DNA of 64,000 bases from Trichobilharzia szidati. Its lineage: Eukaryota > Platyhelminthes > Trematoda > Strigeidida > Schistosomatidae. Positions 55,594-64,000 of this stretch are shown here, piece after piece. Position 1 is the first letter of the stretch. The number at the start of each line of letters is the position of its first letter. Location of the stretch: positions 83,279,256 through 83,343,255 of the forward strand of contig OX235271.1 in the NCBI GenBank assembly GCA_944472155.2, in the 5' to 3' direction. The position numbers and the translations under genes are program-made. A model generated the notes under the pieces. It was not told where the DNA came from, did no database searches, and was given only the letters and a program-made list of their open reading frames with translations.

Positions 55594-56011
55594 GGCACTG
55601 TGGTAGAATGTAATTCCATATTAGATAAGTTTATTTTAATTATCACACAGCGATGCAGTATTAACAACTGGATGACGTTTCGAGCATAAATGATTGCTGT
55701 TCATAATCATATCAATTTAAGTCACACATTTTCACAATTTGTCTTATATATATATATATATCTCTTTCTGTCTTTCCAACTTCCCTTTGTTGTTTGTTGC
55801 CACTTTCCATATCTCCGATATGGGCGTTGAGTCATCCCGATTGCACGTGAACGGTGTTGAATCGATAGACAGAGCTTCAGTGATTAACCTCTCCCTCCAT
55901 CTAACCATATTACTTTTTAATACTCTCACCGTCCCACCGTATTCTGCGATTACATGTAAGTGAATGCAGTGCAACAGCTGAGCTTTTTCCTAAATTATTT
56001 AACTTAGCACG
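55594..56011 (-). pseudogene. Second-lineage PLE, C-terminal half (copy K1, left part)
   Basis: Minus strand: AKLNNLGKSSAVALHS-like start, RERLITEALSIDSTPFTCNR, DDSTPISEIWKVATNN, then the 3' region with TATATATA at 55747. The reading continues, across the PLE inserted at 56012-58106, into 58107-58362 (NEAGIMVVFK, VNYIGQASRSRSTL, NNLARPRIIDR). Confidence 0.75.
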
Positions 56012-56070
56012 CTCATTGCTCGTTTTCAAATCACGGAAAATACACATTTGATCATAGGGAATAAGAAGAC

Positions 56071-56122
56071 AGTTGCAGCGAAGAAAATTTTCTTTTCGAC
56101 GAAGTCATCATCTAGGCTGTAC
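56071..56122 (-). ncRNA. Hammerhead-like motif, left arm of PLE
   Basis: Minus strand: ACAGC, CTAGATGA, TGACTTCGTC, GAAA, AGAAAATTTTCTT, CGCTG. CAGC pairs with GCTG (stem I), GAC with GTC (stem II), and the A/T-rich block with itself (stem III). The core box has one extra A. It is in the same sense as the ORF. Confidence 0.45.
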
Positions 56123-56540
56123 ATTCGTGTATTTATATCAAATGGATGGGAAAGTTCCAGAATAATTTCTGGTTAGGGGTCAAATTAATAAAAATTACAA
56201 TTAGGAATTAGAATGCCATAATAAACAGGGGGATGGGTAAAACTCAAACAAAGTAGCATAATAACTAAGAAGATTGACATTGTGCAATTGGGGGTTAGAA
56301 ATGTAAAAATAACAAAATATACAGGATGTTTGGATAAAAAAACTAGTGTGATGAATAATTGTTTATGCAATCAGGGATTAAATATGTAGAAATAGTAAAA
56401 TGACAAAATAAACAGGAAGTGTGGATATGAAAATATGGTAGTGTAGACAGGGATTAAGAAAACTTAAAATAACATGAATAAACAGGAAGTTTAGATAAAA
56501 AAGGCGATGGGATGGTCATTACTAAAAACATTTTACCTGT

Positions 56541-57866
56541 TTATGATGGCCATGGCAGGGACAGGGGTTGGACGTATTTCTTTTGGATACAAAGCGTGGG
56601 TTTGAGCTTTTGGATAGCTAGCGCCTCAGCTATGCCCAGATGTCTTGATTTCACTCCCTTTGATAGGTTTGATTGAATCTTGTATATTACTTTGAAGGAC
56701 TTTTCGAAAGGCGCTGAATGTCCTGAGTTGACCAGATGTTCTGTCACTGAACTGTATACACGTTTTTGGTCTCCTTTTACTAACCAGGCTGGGTAGTGTT
56801 CACGAGCGCGTTTTCCAAGTCGGCGCATGGTACGGCCGATGTACTCAGCTCCACAAGAGCAAGTGAACTGGTATATGCACGTTGAGGTGGCCCAATGCGA
56901 CAGCTTGTCTTTCGCGTTCTGGTTGAACAGTTTCTTGCAGGAAAACGTCAGTCGTAGGCTCGCGGCGAAGTATGTTTTCCTCGGCGATTTGGAGAGGCGT
57001 TTGCGAAGGATTTCTGCTTCAGTATCACCTTTGAATTCTAGATTAAGCAGAAGTATTTTCTTTGGAACGGATTGGACTTGTTCGGAAGTCTTCTTAGGTT
57101 TGAGATTCTTGTCTATGAACCTGGGCGGGAAACCGTTTTCCATCAGGGTTTTTCGGAGATTACACAGTTCTTCTTCGATCACTTCCTCGCTGCATATCTT
57201 CCGAATCCTCGAAGAAAGAGCGTATATCAGGTTCCTCTTTCTGCTTAGGGGCACGAAGCTTTGAAAGTTGATGAATTGTCCATTCCATGTAGGCTTTTTG
57301 TATATGGACCTTTTCAGAGAGTTTTTTCTTGTCAGATGGACGTCGAGGAAGTGGAACATTCCGTCGGATTCAGTCTCAAGTGTAAAGTCGATGTTTGGGT
57401 GGGCATTGTTGAAGACTTGAAGTAAGTTTTCGAGGTCCAGGTTCTCATCACAAATGATGAAAGTATCATCAATGTATTTCTTGTAGAGATGAACGTCGTC
57501 GATAGTTGATGGTAAGGGGTTGTTTTCGAGGCTGGCCATAAAACAGTCGTCTAGGAGTGGTCCGAGTGGAGAGCCTATTGCTACGCCATCTGTTTGCCTG
57601 TAGATTTCATTGTTGAATCTGAAGTAGACGTTGAAGGTGCAACGTAGTAACAGCTCCTTTAGATAATGGATCGGTATGCCGACATCTATGCTATTGCATT
57701 GGATGAAGTCACACAGAAAGCATATAGTTTCTATCATTGGCACATTGGTGAACAGAGAGACGACGTCTAGGGAGACCATCTTTTTATTTGCGAGGTTGAC
57801 ATTTTTAATTGAATCCACGAAATCGAATGTGTCGCTGAGGTTGCATCTTGACAACTTTTCTTTCAC
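56541..57866 (-). CDS. PLE reverse transcriptase-GIY-YIG polyprotein (441 codons, 5'-truncated)
   Basis: An uninterrupted frame ending LPWPS. RT motif A is MVSLDVVSLFTNVP (D34), motif B is GVAIGSPLGPLLDDCFM (95-110), and motif C is YIDD (131-134). Then HFLDVHLTRKNSLKRSIYKK (172-191) and YALSSRIRKICSEE follow. The GIY-YIG endonuclease is at about 328-425: CIYQFTCSCG, EYIGRTMRRL (341-350), H378, H383, E414, then CIQKKYVQPLSLPWP. All catalytic landmarks I can name are present. The frame continues upstream of the chosen Met (DWWLVEILGPV) to the right arm, so the true N-terminus, including RT fingers, is lost. It is probably recently inserted but not autonomous. Confidence 0.85.
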   Translation of the reverse strand: MKEKLSRCNLSDTFDFVDSIKNVNLANKKMVSLDVVSLFTNVPMIETICFLCDFIQCNSIDVGIPIHYLKELLLRCTFNVYFRFNNEIYRQTDGVAIGSPLGPLLDDCFMASLENNPLPSTIDDVHLYKKYIDDTFIICDENLDLENLLQVFNNAHPNIDFTLETESDGMFHFLDVHLTRKNSLKRSIYKKPTWNGQFINFQSFVPLSRKRNLIYALSSRIRKICSEEVIEEELCNLRKTLMENGFPPRFIDKNLKPKKTSEQVQSVPKKILLLNLEFKGDTEAEILRKRLSKSPRKTYFAASLRLTFSCKKLFNQNAKDKLSHWATSTCIYQFTCSCGAEYIGRTMRRLGKRAREHYPAWLVKGDQKRVYSSVTEHLVNSGHSAPFEKSFKVIYKIQSNLSKGVKSRHLGIAEALAIQKLKPTLCIQKKYVQPLSLPWPS

Positions 57867-58050
57867 TGGTCCAAGAATTTCTACCAGCCACCAGTCAATT
57901 TTCTTAGTTATTATGCTACTTTGTTTGAGTTTTACCCATCCCCCTGTTTATTATGGCATTCTAATTCCTAATTGTAATTTTTATTAATTTGACCCCTAAC
58001 CAGAAATTATTCTGGAACTTTCCCATCCATTTGATATAAATACACGAATG

Positions 58051-58102
58051 TACAGCCTAGATGATGACTTCGTCGAAAAGAAAATTTTCTTCGCTGCAAC
58101 TG
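58051..58102 (+). ncRNA. Hammerhead-like motif, right arm of PLE
   Basis: Mirror copy of the left-arm motif on the plus strand, with AAGAAAATTTTCTT as a perfect 14-nt palindrome (stem III), GAC/GTC stem II and CAGC/GCTG stem I. Confidence 0.45.
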
Positions 58103-58106
58103 TCTT

Positions 58107-58362
58107 CTTAGGACGGTCAATTATTCTAGGTCTAGCTAAATTGTTATGCTCTAATAATGCTCTAATATGCTCTAATGTTGACCGCGATCTACTAGCTTGA
58201 CCTATGTAATTCACCTCACAGTCATTAAATGGCATTCGGTAAATTATATTGTTTTTCTTAATCGGATCCATTGGGTCCTTTAGTCAACAGAGTTTATCTC
58301 GGAGAGAGTTGCTTAGTTTAAATACTACCATAATTCCAGCCTCATTGAGAACTCTACATAAG
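58107..58362 (-). pseudogene. Second-lineage PLE, GIY-YIG core (copy K1, right part)
   Basis: Minus strand: LCRVLNEAGIMVVFKLSNSL, KDPMDPIKKNNIIYRMPFND, CEVNYIGQASRSRSTLEHIR and NNLARPRIIDR, where the inserted element begins. Together with 55594-56011 it forms the last part of one PLE ORF. Confidence 0.8.
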
Positions 58363-58913
58363 AACACAATATTCAGCGAAGAGACTCTTTTCAACGAATT
58401 TATTATCAAGCTGTACAATCGTATATGTATGGTTTTTTTTAAGAAATTATATCCGGTGAGGGAATTAGGTCAAAGGTGTGAATACATGAAATAATAATAT
58501 TATGAAATGCAATTAAAATATTTGTGATTATAATCATAGTTTAATGTCAAGTGGCAAAGTAATTAATGTCGTATACAGAATAATACATAAGGTGTGCCGA
58601 TTTTGGAAAGGGGTACATAATTATAAGATTAGTAGACGAATATAAAATGTTACATAACATGGTGTGAAATTAGATAAGATAGAATTCAATATTGTAAAAA
58701 TAAAAATTAATAATTTTGGGTTTAAAATGTCAAGTGGGTCAAGTGGAAAAGATTCAGAGTGAGAATAGTGATAATAATAATGATAATAATATTAATAATA
58801 ATCGTAGTAATAAGGGAAGAGTATATAGAATAACTAAATAAACAAAATAAATAAATGTCTATCCCTCTACGGCCAAGGCAGAAGTAGGGATTGTACATAC
58901 TTCTTTTGTACAC
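58363..58913 (-). mobile_element. 5'-truncated PLE flanked by 13-bp duplications
   Basis: It carries the C-terminal block (VYKRSMYNPYFCLG in one frame, CVQKKYVQSLLLPWP in the PLE frame) and the 3' arm with a hammerhead-like motif at 58374-58416. The exact repeat AACTCTACATAAG lies on both sides (58350-58362 and 58914-58926). It is nearly identical to 21415-22120 but lacks the nested SINE. Confidence 0.85.
58374..58416 (-). ncRNA. Degenerate hammerhead-like motif in PLE arm
   Basis: Same sequence as 21431-21472: ACAGC, TTGATAATAAATTCGT, TGAAA, AGAGTCTCT, TCGCTG. Stems I and III can form; the core box is eroded. Confidence 0.35.
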
Positions 58914-58926
58914 AACTCTACATAAG

Positions 58927-59118
58927 GTCAATTACATATTTCAAGCTAGTAGATAGCGGTCAACTAGATTATTAGAGCATAACAATTTAGCTAGACCTAG
59001 AATAATTGACCGTGCTAAGTTAAATAACTTAGAAAAAAGCTCAGCTGTTGCACTGCATTCACTTGCATGTAATCACAAAATACGGTGGGACAACACTAAA
59101 ATACTTTTAATGTAAATT
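58927..59118 (+). pseudogene. Second-lineage PLE fragment, opposite orientation
   Basis: Plus strand: VNYIFQASR, LLEHNNLARPRIIDRAKLNN and KSSAVALHSLACNHKIRWDN, the uninterrupted version of the site into which the 56-58 kb element inserted. It shows the continuous reading IIDRAKLNNL. Confidence 0.75.
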
Positions 59119-59621
59119 TAAACTACCATCTTCCCGCCCTTCTTGGGCTTCCGGTTCCCCTTTTGGGTTTATCTCTTGTTTTTGAAGATTGTTCCTTCAT
59201 TAATTGGTAACTTTCTATATTTGTTAGGAAATTAATTACTGAAGAAGGTCATCACAAATATATTCATTCGAAATTGTTCCCAACCACGTTATTCAATGGT
59301 GAGACAGTTAAAGCTTTTTACCAACGACCAGTCCTCTTTTCCTCACTTCTAGTGCTTGGTGGTATTATTCTTCTTCTTGTGGTTGTCTTTGCAACTAGTG
59401 ATTAAGCTCAGGTTAATTTATTTTGTTACAATTTATAATGTCATCTCATTCAGTTTCCAATGTATAAATGTTCCTAAAGTGTTTCATTAAATTAATTTAA
59501 AATTAGTGTGTTTATTCATTGACGATATCAAAAATTTCAAAGATCAGTCTACCACAAGGCAAAATGAAATAGACAGCTGACAGACTACCACAGTTTTGTC
59601 GCAATGAGCAGAAAAAGGAAT
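59119..59621. other. No recognised gene
   Basis: AT-rich, nothing recognised. Confidence 0.3.
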
Positions 59622-60515
59622 GTCATCTCCTCTTTTGAGACGAGAATGTACTGAAGAGACATCGAGTAGGGAATTGGAATCCTTCAGAAACACTTTAAAT
59701 GGATATCTAGCCTTCTTTATCGATAAACATCTAAAGGCAAAGACTAATCTTCCGCGACACCTAGATATGCAGAAGAAACAACTAACTGCAAACCTGAAAT
59801 TCAAGGCAGATACAATTAGCGAGGTTTTCCAAAGCTACCTGTTAGGATCATTTCGTCCCTGTGGAGCTAAGTACATTGGTCATACCACTTGGACACTGTC
59901 TAAACGTGTCCATGATCACTTACGAGCATGGCGATCAAAAGGGTGAATGTAGAACAGTCAATAACTCAGTTCTGGAGCATATTATTAATTCTGGTCATGC
60001 TGCATCAGCAGAGACTTCTTCCAGAAATTAAGACTAAGTCGTTCAAAAGGATTTCTCTTACATCTTCTTCACGAAGCCGAAGCCTTAGTAATCCATAAGG
60101 GAAACCTGAAGTTTACATTAAGAAGCGTTTTATCCAGCCTCGTTTACTACCATGGCCTTAGTACTAGCTTTTTTCCTTTATTGTTTTACTGAATACCTGT
60201 ATAATATGCTGTATGTATTCCGTTCTACTATTTCAATGTTTTTGCGACCCATTCTTAATTCTTCGTTTCCTATCAAGAATCTCCAAACGATTATTCATCA
60301 CTCAACTAAGCAGTTGCCAACCCTCTTGATTAAGTAAGATTATTCTCAGTTTTTCAAACACAGTTATTACTCATACACTTTAATTTGCTTTGATACTGAC
60401 TGACAGTAACCTTTGACCTGTGTTGTCAATCTGTATTGTATATGTAGACTCCCTAAATAACTGTACAGCTTTGAAGTGAAGTTACGAAAAGAGATCTCTT
60501 TACTGACTCATGTGT
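59622..60515 (+). pseudogene. Penelope-like element, connector, GIY-YIG end and 3' arm
   Basis: Reads ETSSRELESFRNTLNGYLAF, FIDKHLKAKTNLPRHLDMQK, RPCGAKYIGHTTWTLSKRVH and, with frame changes, SVLEHIINSGHAA, LLHEAEALVIHKGNLKF and SLVYYHGL. The arm to 60515 matches 15.8-16.2 kb. It is a further PLE subfamily with a decayed frame. Confidence 0.75.
60463..60510 (+). ncRNA. Degenerate hammerhead-like motif in PLE arm
   Basis: CTGTACAGC, TTTGAAGTGAAGTTAC, GAAA, the palindrome AAGAGATCTCTT (stem III), then TACTGAC. The sequence of stem III differs from the other copies, yet it is again self-complementary. Confidence 0.35.
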
Positions 60516-60696
60516 TCTTAATTTCAAATTTATGCTTTAACAACTTTTTAAAATACTTCTATGTATATTTTCATTCTGTAAATATTCCCCAAAGTGTATT
60601 TTATTTCATATACCGCTGTTATAAGAAAACATTACAAATGCAAAGAAAAAGGAAAGACCTGTATTCTTGAAGAAAATACATCACTTAGAATTAACA

Positions 60697-60922
60697 TTGT
60701 TATTTTTATTTCCTTGGGTTCCGAGTAGAACATAGGGCTTCAACAGCACATCTCCACTTTCTTCTATTTTCTTCTGTCCTCTTCAGCTGGGTCTACGACT
60801 GACCATAATCTCTGATCTCCTTCAACTCTCACGATCTCTTCCATGTCACCCTCGCACAGACGACCCACTCATCGCTTCCCATTTGGATTTCACTTGAGGG
60901 CCTGGCAGGCAGATGACATCTT
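60697..60922 (-). mobile_element. RTE LINE 3' terminus
   Basis: Minus strand tail (GAAGCCCTATGTTCTACT, GGAACCCAAGGAAATAAAAA) and about 60 decayed C-terminal codons (GRLCEGDMEEI-like). 5'-truncated. Confidence 0.65.
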
Positions 60923-61159
60923 TCTTTCACTTAGAATAAGGGTTGAAAAATTGTTCCACAGTGAGCCATTCATTTTTACATGATTAACACATTTTTTGTT
61001 TATGTACTATTAGTCACGTTAATGAATTACTGAGTGACAACCATTTTACCTCACAAATTTTTATTTATAAAGCTGAATAAACAAATAATGGTAGACTGTT
61101 ATTATCTGCCACTCAGTTTGTTTGACGCTAACTGAGAATTATATTTGTATCACTAATCA
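60923..61159. other. No recognised gene
   Basis: AT-rich spacer. Confidence 0.3.
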
Positions 61160-61675
61160 TTTACTGAGTTCCAAGTGGAACACAGGGTGCGTCGGTGGCA
61201 CAGCGGTAGAATGCTCGCTGACCACGCATGTGGTTGAGGATTCGATCCGCGGCCGACGAACTCCTTTACCTCGCTAAGCCAGTCATAAAGCTGGTAAAGA
61301 GGAGGGCATGAGGCCAGCAACCCCATCCTTTAAAAATAAACATTGCTACAGAAACTTCAAGTCTGTAGCTTGAAGCCCTATGTTCTGCTGGAACGTGAAG
61401 GGATGAAAAAAAGTGGGGCACAGAGCTTTATCAGCACGTCTTCCCTGCATCAGCTTCTCAGTTATTACCTTCAACTGTCTACAAGATTGTCTGCAAACTT
61501 TCATTCCCTCCTCACAAGAATTCCTCCATATATCACTCTTGGACTCTTCCTCTTCGGTTTCTTCTCGAAGGCTTTGCATGTGGTATTACTTGAAGGTCTC
61601 TGTAACTCAGAGTATATCTAATCTACCCCCACTTCCTTCTGCAGAATTTTTTTGACAACAGACGCTTGGCTTACT
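61160..61675 (-). mobile_element. Old RTE LINE 3' end, split by a SINE
   Basis: 61160-61186 and 61411-61675 together form a minus-strand RTE C-terminus (IWRNSCEEGMKVCRQSC and similar, with stops). The tail piece GTTCCACTTGGAACTCAG lies left of the nested SINE. Confidence 0.6.
61187..61410 (+). mobile_element. tRNA-headed SINE with RTE-like tail (copy e), nested
   Basis: Head GTGCGTCGGTGGCACAGCGG to GGCCGACGAA, body with CTGGTAAAGAGGAGGGCATG, tail GAAGCCCTATGTTCTGCTGG. The flanks AAGTGGAACACAGG (61173-61186) and AAGTGGGGCACAGA (61411-61424) are an imperfect target duplication in an RTE copy. Confidence 0.8.
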
Positions 61676-61894
61676 GAAAATAGCTGTATTAGTAACAAAA
61701 CCTTCAAAACAACAAAACAGTCTAAATTTCATTGGTATTCAGACGTTGTAGACCTTGGATTAAAATCAATCCCAACCACCACCACCACAAAGAAATCGAT
61801 TAGAAACAAAGGATATCGTCTCAACAGTGTTTCAGACTACTTACTTTCCTATAAAATGTCACGTTTACATCACCAGAAATGGTTTTCATCTTAA
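61676..61894 (+). CDS. Candidate terminal coding stretch, unknown protein
   Basis: The frame is open to TAA 61894 with ENSCISNKTFKTTKQSKFHW, YSDVVDLGLKSIPTTTTTKK, NKGYRLNSVSDYLLSYKMSR and LHHQKWFSS. It is basic and polar and looks coding; its left end overlaps RTE-derived DNA. No good acceptor or upstream exon is visible. A role is unknown. Confidence 0.3.
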   Translation, partial: ENSCISNKTFKTTKQSKFHWYSDVVDLGLKSIPTTTTTKKSIRNKGYRLNSVSDYLLSYKMSRLHHQKWFSS

Positions 61895-62760
61895 GGAAAA
61901 AAGAAAATAAATTTACTGTTCTTTTTTTTCTTGTTTATTCACAAAATATTTACACATATCATTTGAAAACTACTTTATTTGTGAATAAAGTAGTATCAAG
62001 AGTAAAAGTCATTCAATGATTACTATTTAACTGTCGACAATGAACTGTAGAAATACAAATGAAAACAAGAAGAAACAAAAAAGAAAACGATAAAATGGCG
62101 CGAACAAATTAAAATGATGATATACATTTGAAATAAACAACAACAACAAGATTTGGTTGTAAGCACAATTAGCGAAAAGAATATTTTCATGAATAACGTG
62201 TACAGAAAGGAACTCAGTATGAACTCAGTAATTTGTTGATTTAGGTAGTGAAATAAAACAACAGATACAAAGTGAATAATGAGAGTGATAAATTCACAGA
62301 AAGTGAATATATATAATCCGCTTTGGTTATACTACTACTTATTTGCGGAATTCATTTTCAATGTAAGATACATTTACAATGAAATTATTAGTAATCTATA
62401 TAAAAGGGATTCAGTTAATTTACAGGAAAGAATGAGAAACAGAGTGTTATTTTTTATTGCTTTTCCGATGGTATGGAACTAGTTCGCCTACGTGATAATT
62501 GCCTTTGAAATACTGATAAGTCAGAAAAGTTTGATACTGAAGTATCTTTGGTTACTTCCGATTCTATTTGAGGTCGGAGGCAGAAGGCTTCTAGAAGCAG
62601 TATTGAAAAAAGGATACAGAATATATTATAGGTGTTATAATGAATAGAAAGTTAAATTTTTATTGATATGAAATATCGAAAAATTATTTTTTATGGAACG
62701 TTTTTCAAAAATTCATTATGTAAAAAATTATAAATGTTTGCCACCATGTGCGGAAACTTC
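61895..62760. other. No recognised gene
   Basis: AT-rich; a few chance frames. Confidence 0.3.
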
Positions 62761-62905
62761 TTTTCGGTGTTGATTCAATGGTAGGACATTCACCAGCAAC
62801 GCTTCACGTGGTCCAGGGTTCGATTTCCGGCCGGTTGTAAACCCGGTGAAGAGGGTGGGTCAGACGTGAGTTTAGAAACCCTACTCCACAAATAAAACAA
62901 CACAC
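62761..62905 (+). mobile_element. tRNA-headed SINE, head and body (copy f, diverged)
   Basis: GGTGTTGATTCAATGGTAGG, GGTCCAGGGTTCGATTTCC, then GGTGAAGAGGGTGGGTCAG and ACAAATAAAACAACA. The RTE-like tail is absent. Confidence 0.55.
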
Positions 62906-62931
62906 TACTGATCGGTTACAGGATTTTCATC

Positions 62932-63110
62932 ATGAGCTGACATTATTGAGAACATTGGAAAACCTGGGAGTCTGGAAGCTGTTTCGTCCTAGTTTGGACT
63001 CTTCACAGTACGCACCCACCCGGACCTTCTGTTACAAGGCGAGCTCGTATACCATTAAGCCACTGGCCGATCCAATGGCCCATGAATCTAACTTCTGCCA
63101 ATTCACGACA
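62932..63110 (-). mobile_element. Sm-alpha-like short repeat
   Basis: Minus strand: head (GTGGCTTAATGGTATACGAG, CAGAAGGTCCGGGTGGGTGC) at the right, ribozyme relic at 62967-63014, tail at the left. Confidence 0.7.
62967..63014 (-). ncRNA. Hammerhead ribozyme relic (Sm-alpha-like)
   Basis: Minus strand: GTACTG, TGAAGA, GTCC-AAACTA-GGAC (perfect stem II), GAAAC, AGCT, TCC. One or two core bases are deleted and the cleavage triplet is changed. Confidence 0.45.
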
Positions 63111-63119
63111 TAGCGGACA

Positions 63120-63330
63120 TAGAGACACTACTGATCGGTTGATGCGAGTAGTAGTAGTGCCTGCTAGACAAGTTGAGGTGATTTAAACATTGAACGCCTG
63201 TCGTGTCCACTGATAGTATTGGCCTCAAATGAACAAAACAACTGAAAGATCTTTAAATCACTTCAATCTGGTTAGCAAGCACTAATAGTTGATATGAGTG
63301 GTGTACAACTACTCAAATTAGTCAACCAGT
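63120..63330 (-). repeat. Dispersed repeat U (copy 3)
   Basis: Matches 41075-41110 in reverse orientation (TTCATTTGAGGCCAATACTA versus TCATTTGGGGCTGAGCTCAT on the other strand). An inverted repeat GGTGATTTAAA/TTTAAATCACTT spans 63177-63272. Confidence 0.4.
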
Positions 63331-64000
63331 AGCATATATCGTTTGCTTGCTTTCTTAATTGCCGTTTATCGTATCGGGCAGATCAAATACTGTGATTTGA
63401 ATAATTTTGATTTCCGAAGGGGACTATGGAGAAATCTCACCTCAAACTGTGTAAATTGCCAATGGTGTCGTCATTTGCATATTCAAAATTTGATTTAAAT
63501 CGCTTATACCCATACAGACCTTAATTCGTTCGTATTTGGTGTTGCTATTTTCTCTAAGATGGAAGATTAATCTGTAACGCTTCATTTCCTTTCGTTTATA
63601 TGTTTTCGTCTCATTCACTTAGATTTTGAAGCTTATTAATAATGCTATAAGTGGTAGACCAATTTAAGAATTATCCAATCCCAGAAGTCAAGTTATTCTA
63701 AAACAAAAAGAAAGTTATGTGGCATAGTAAGAATAGCAAAAACTGCAAAGGATTTATGCAGAATAGTCGATGCCATTATAGAACAATTTGATCTAATAAA
63801 ATACAGTGGTACAGTATTTTTTACTGATGTTGTAAACACAGTTTATTCCTAATAGTCATATTACATTCATAAAATTTGCAATATATATATAGTATGAATA
63901 TTTATGGTCATATCAGATTGTCTAGTTATTGACAGATGTAGTCTAGACGTGATTAGGAATTTCTTCTAATATGCTTGTCAAATAGGGAGATAAGACCAAC
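63331..64000. other. No recognised gene
   Basis: AT-rich with a short AT tract near 63885. Nothing else recognised. Confidence 0.3.

Larger units (their letters stand above)
56012..58106 (-). mobile_element. Penelope-like element with inverted arms, nested in another PLE
   Basis: About 56064-56280 and 57897-58106 are reverse complements (shared: GGGGGATGGGTAAAACTCAA, AAATTACAATTAGGAATTAG and the hammerhead-like block). Between them is a 441-codon ORF. Near-identical 9-mers CTTAGCACG (56003-56011) and CTTAGGACG (58107-58115) fit a target duplication inside the second-lineage PLE. The RT is 5'-truncated right at the inner edge of the right arm. Confidence 0.85.

Noticed and set aside
62740..62760. 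Start codon in a strong context (GCCACCATG)
   Set aside because: The frame ends quickly and runs into SINE sequence.

Overview
This is a eukaryotic, AT-rich, transposon-saturated window. It most likely comes from a schistosome or a close relative (Trematoda). The indicators are RTE- and CR1-type non-LTR retrotransposons, many Penelope-like elements (PLEs) with GIY-YIG ends, short repeats resembling the schistosome Sm-alpha family with hammerhead-ribozyme relics, a 31-nt intron next to a start codon, and degenerate TTAGGG repeats. This assignment is inference; no database was searched. Two assembly gaps (11469-11955 and 54584-55083) break the sequence.

The only host gene I can support well is on the minus strand at 3539-7244. 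It is the 5' part of a serine/threonine kinase, probably DRAK/STK17-like (DAP-kinase family). Three coding exons join in frame: 128 nt with the ATG, 381 nt and 205 nt. They are separated by a 31-nt intron and a 2961-nt intron. The activation loop and the rest of the gene must lie beyond the left half of the window or outside it. Four weaker exon or ORF candidates are at 4664-4969, 35822-36031, 37195-37428 and 61676-61894.

Nearly everything else is mobile DNA. RTE-type LINE copies, mostly 3' ends, occur at 18.3, 19.0-20.2, 24.9-27.8, 28.3, 31.3, 33.5-35.1, 38.2, 41.2-42.4, 45.9-47.8, 51.0, 52.2-53.7, 60.7 and 61.2 kb. A divergent LINE C-terminus lies at 20.7 kb. CR1-like LINE pieces are at 8.3-10.2 kb (endonuclease) and 44.0-45.5 kb (reverse transcriptase). 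PLE pieces are at 0.2, 1.8, 13.2, 14.0, 15.7, 21.4, 22.9-24.2, 29.5, 48.1, 49.2-51.5, 55.3-59.1 and 59.6-60.5 kb. The element at 56.0-58.1 kb keeps an uninterrupted 441-codon RT/GIY-YIG frame between inverted terminal arms. Two different GIY-YIG lineages are present.

The small repeats are the most interesting part. One tRNA-headed SINE family joins a tRNA-like head to RTE 5'-leader-like sequence and an RTE-like 3' tail; another copy has the same kind of head with a CR1-like tail. An Sm-alpha-like family carries type I hammerhead relics and at three loci sits as inverted pairs around a similar spacer. A third repeat family has inverted ends of about 60-80 bp and a tRNA-like core. Hammerhead-like folds also recur in the terminal arms of the PLEs, with stem III changing while remaining self-complementary. 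Several insertions are dated relative to each other by nesting and target-site duplications.
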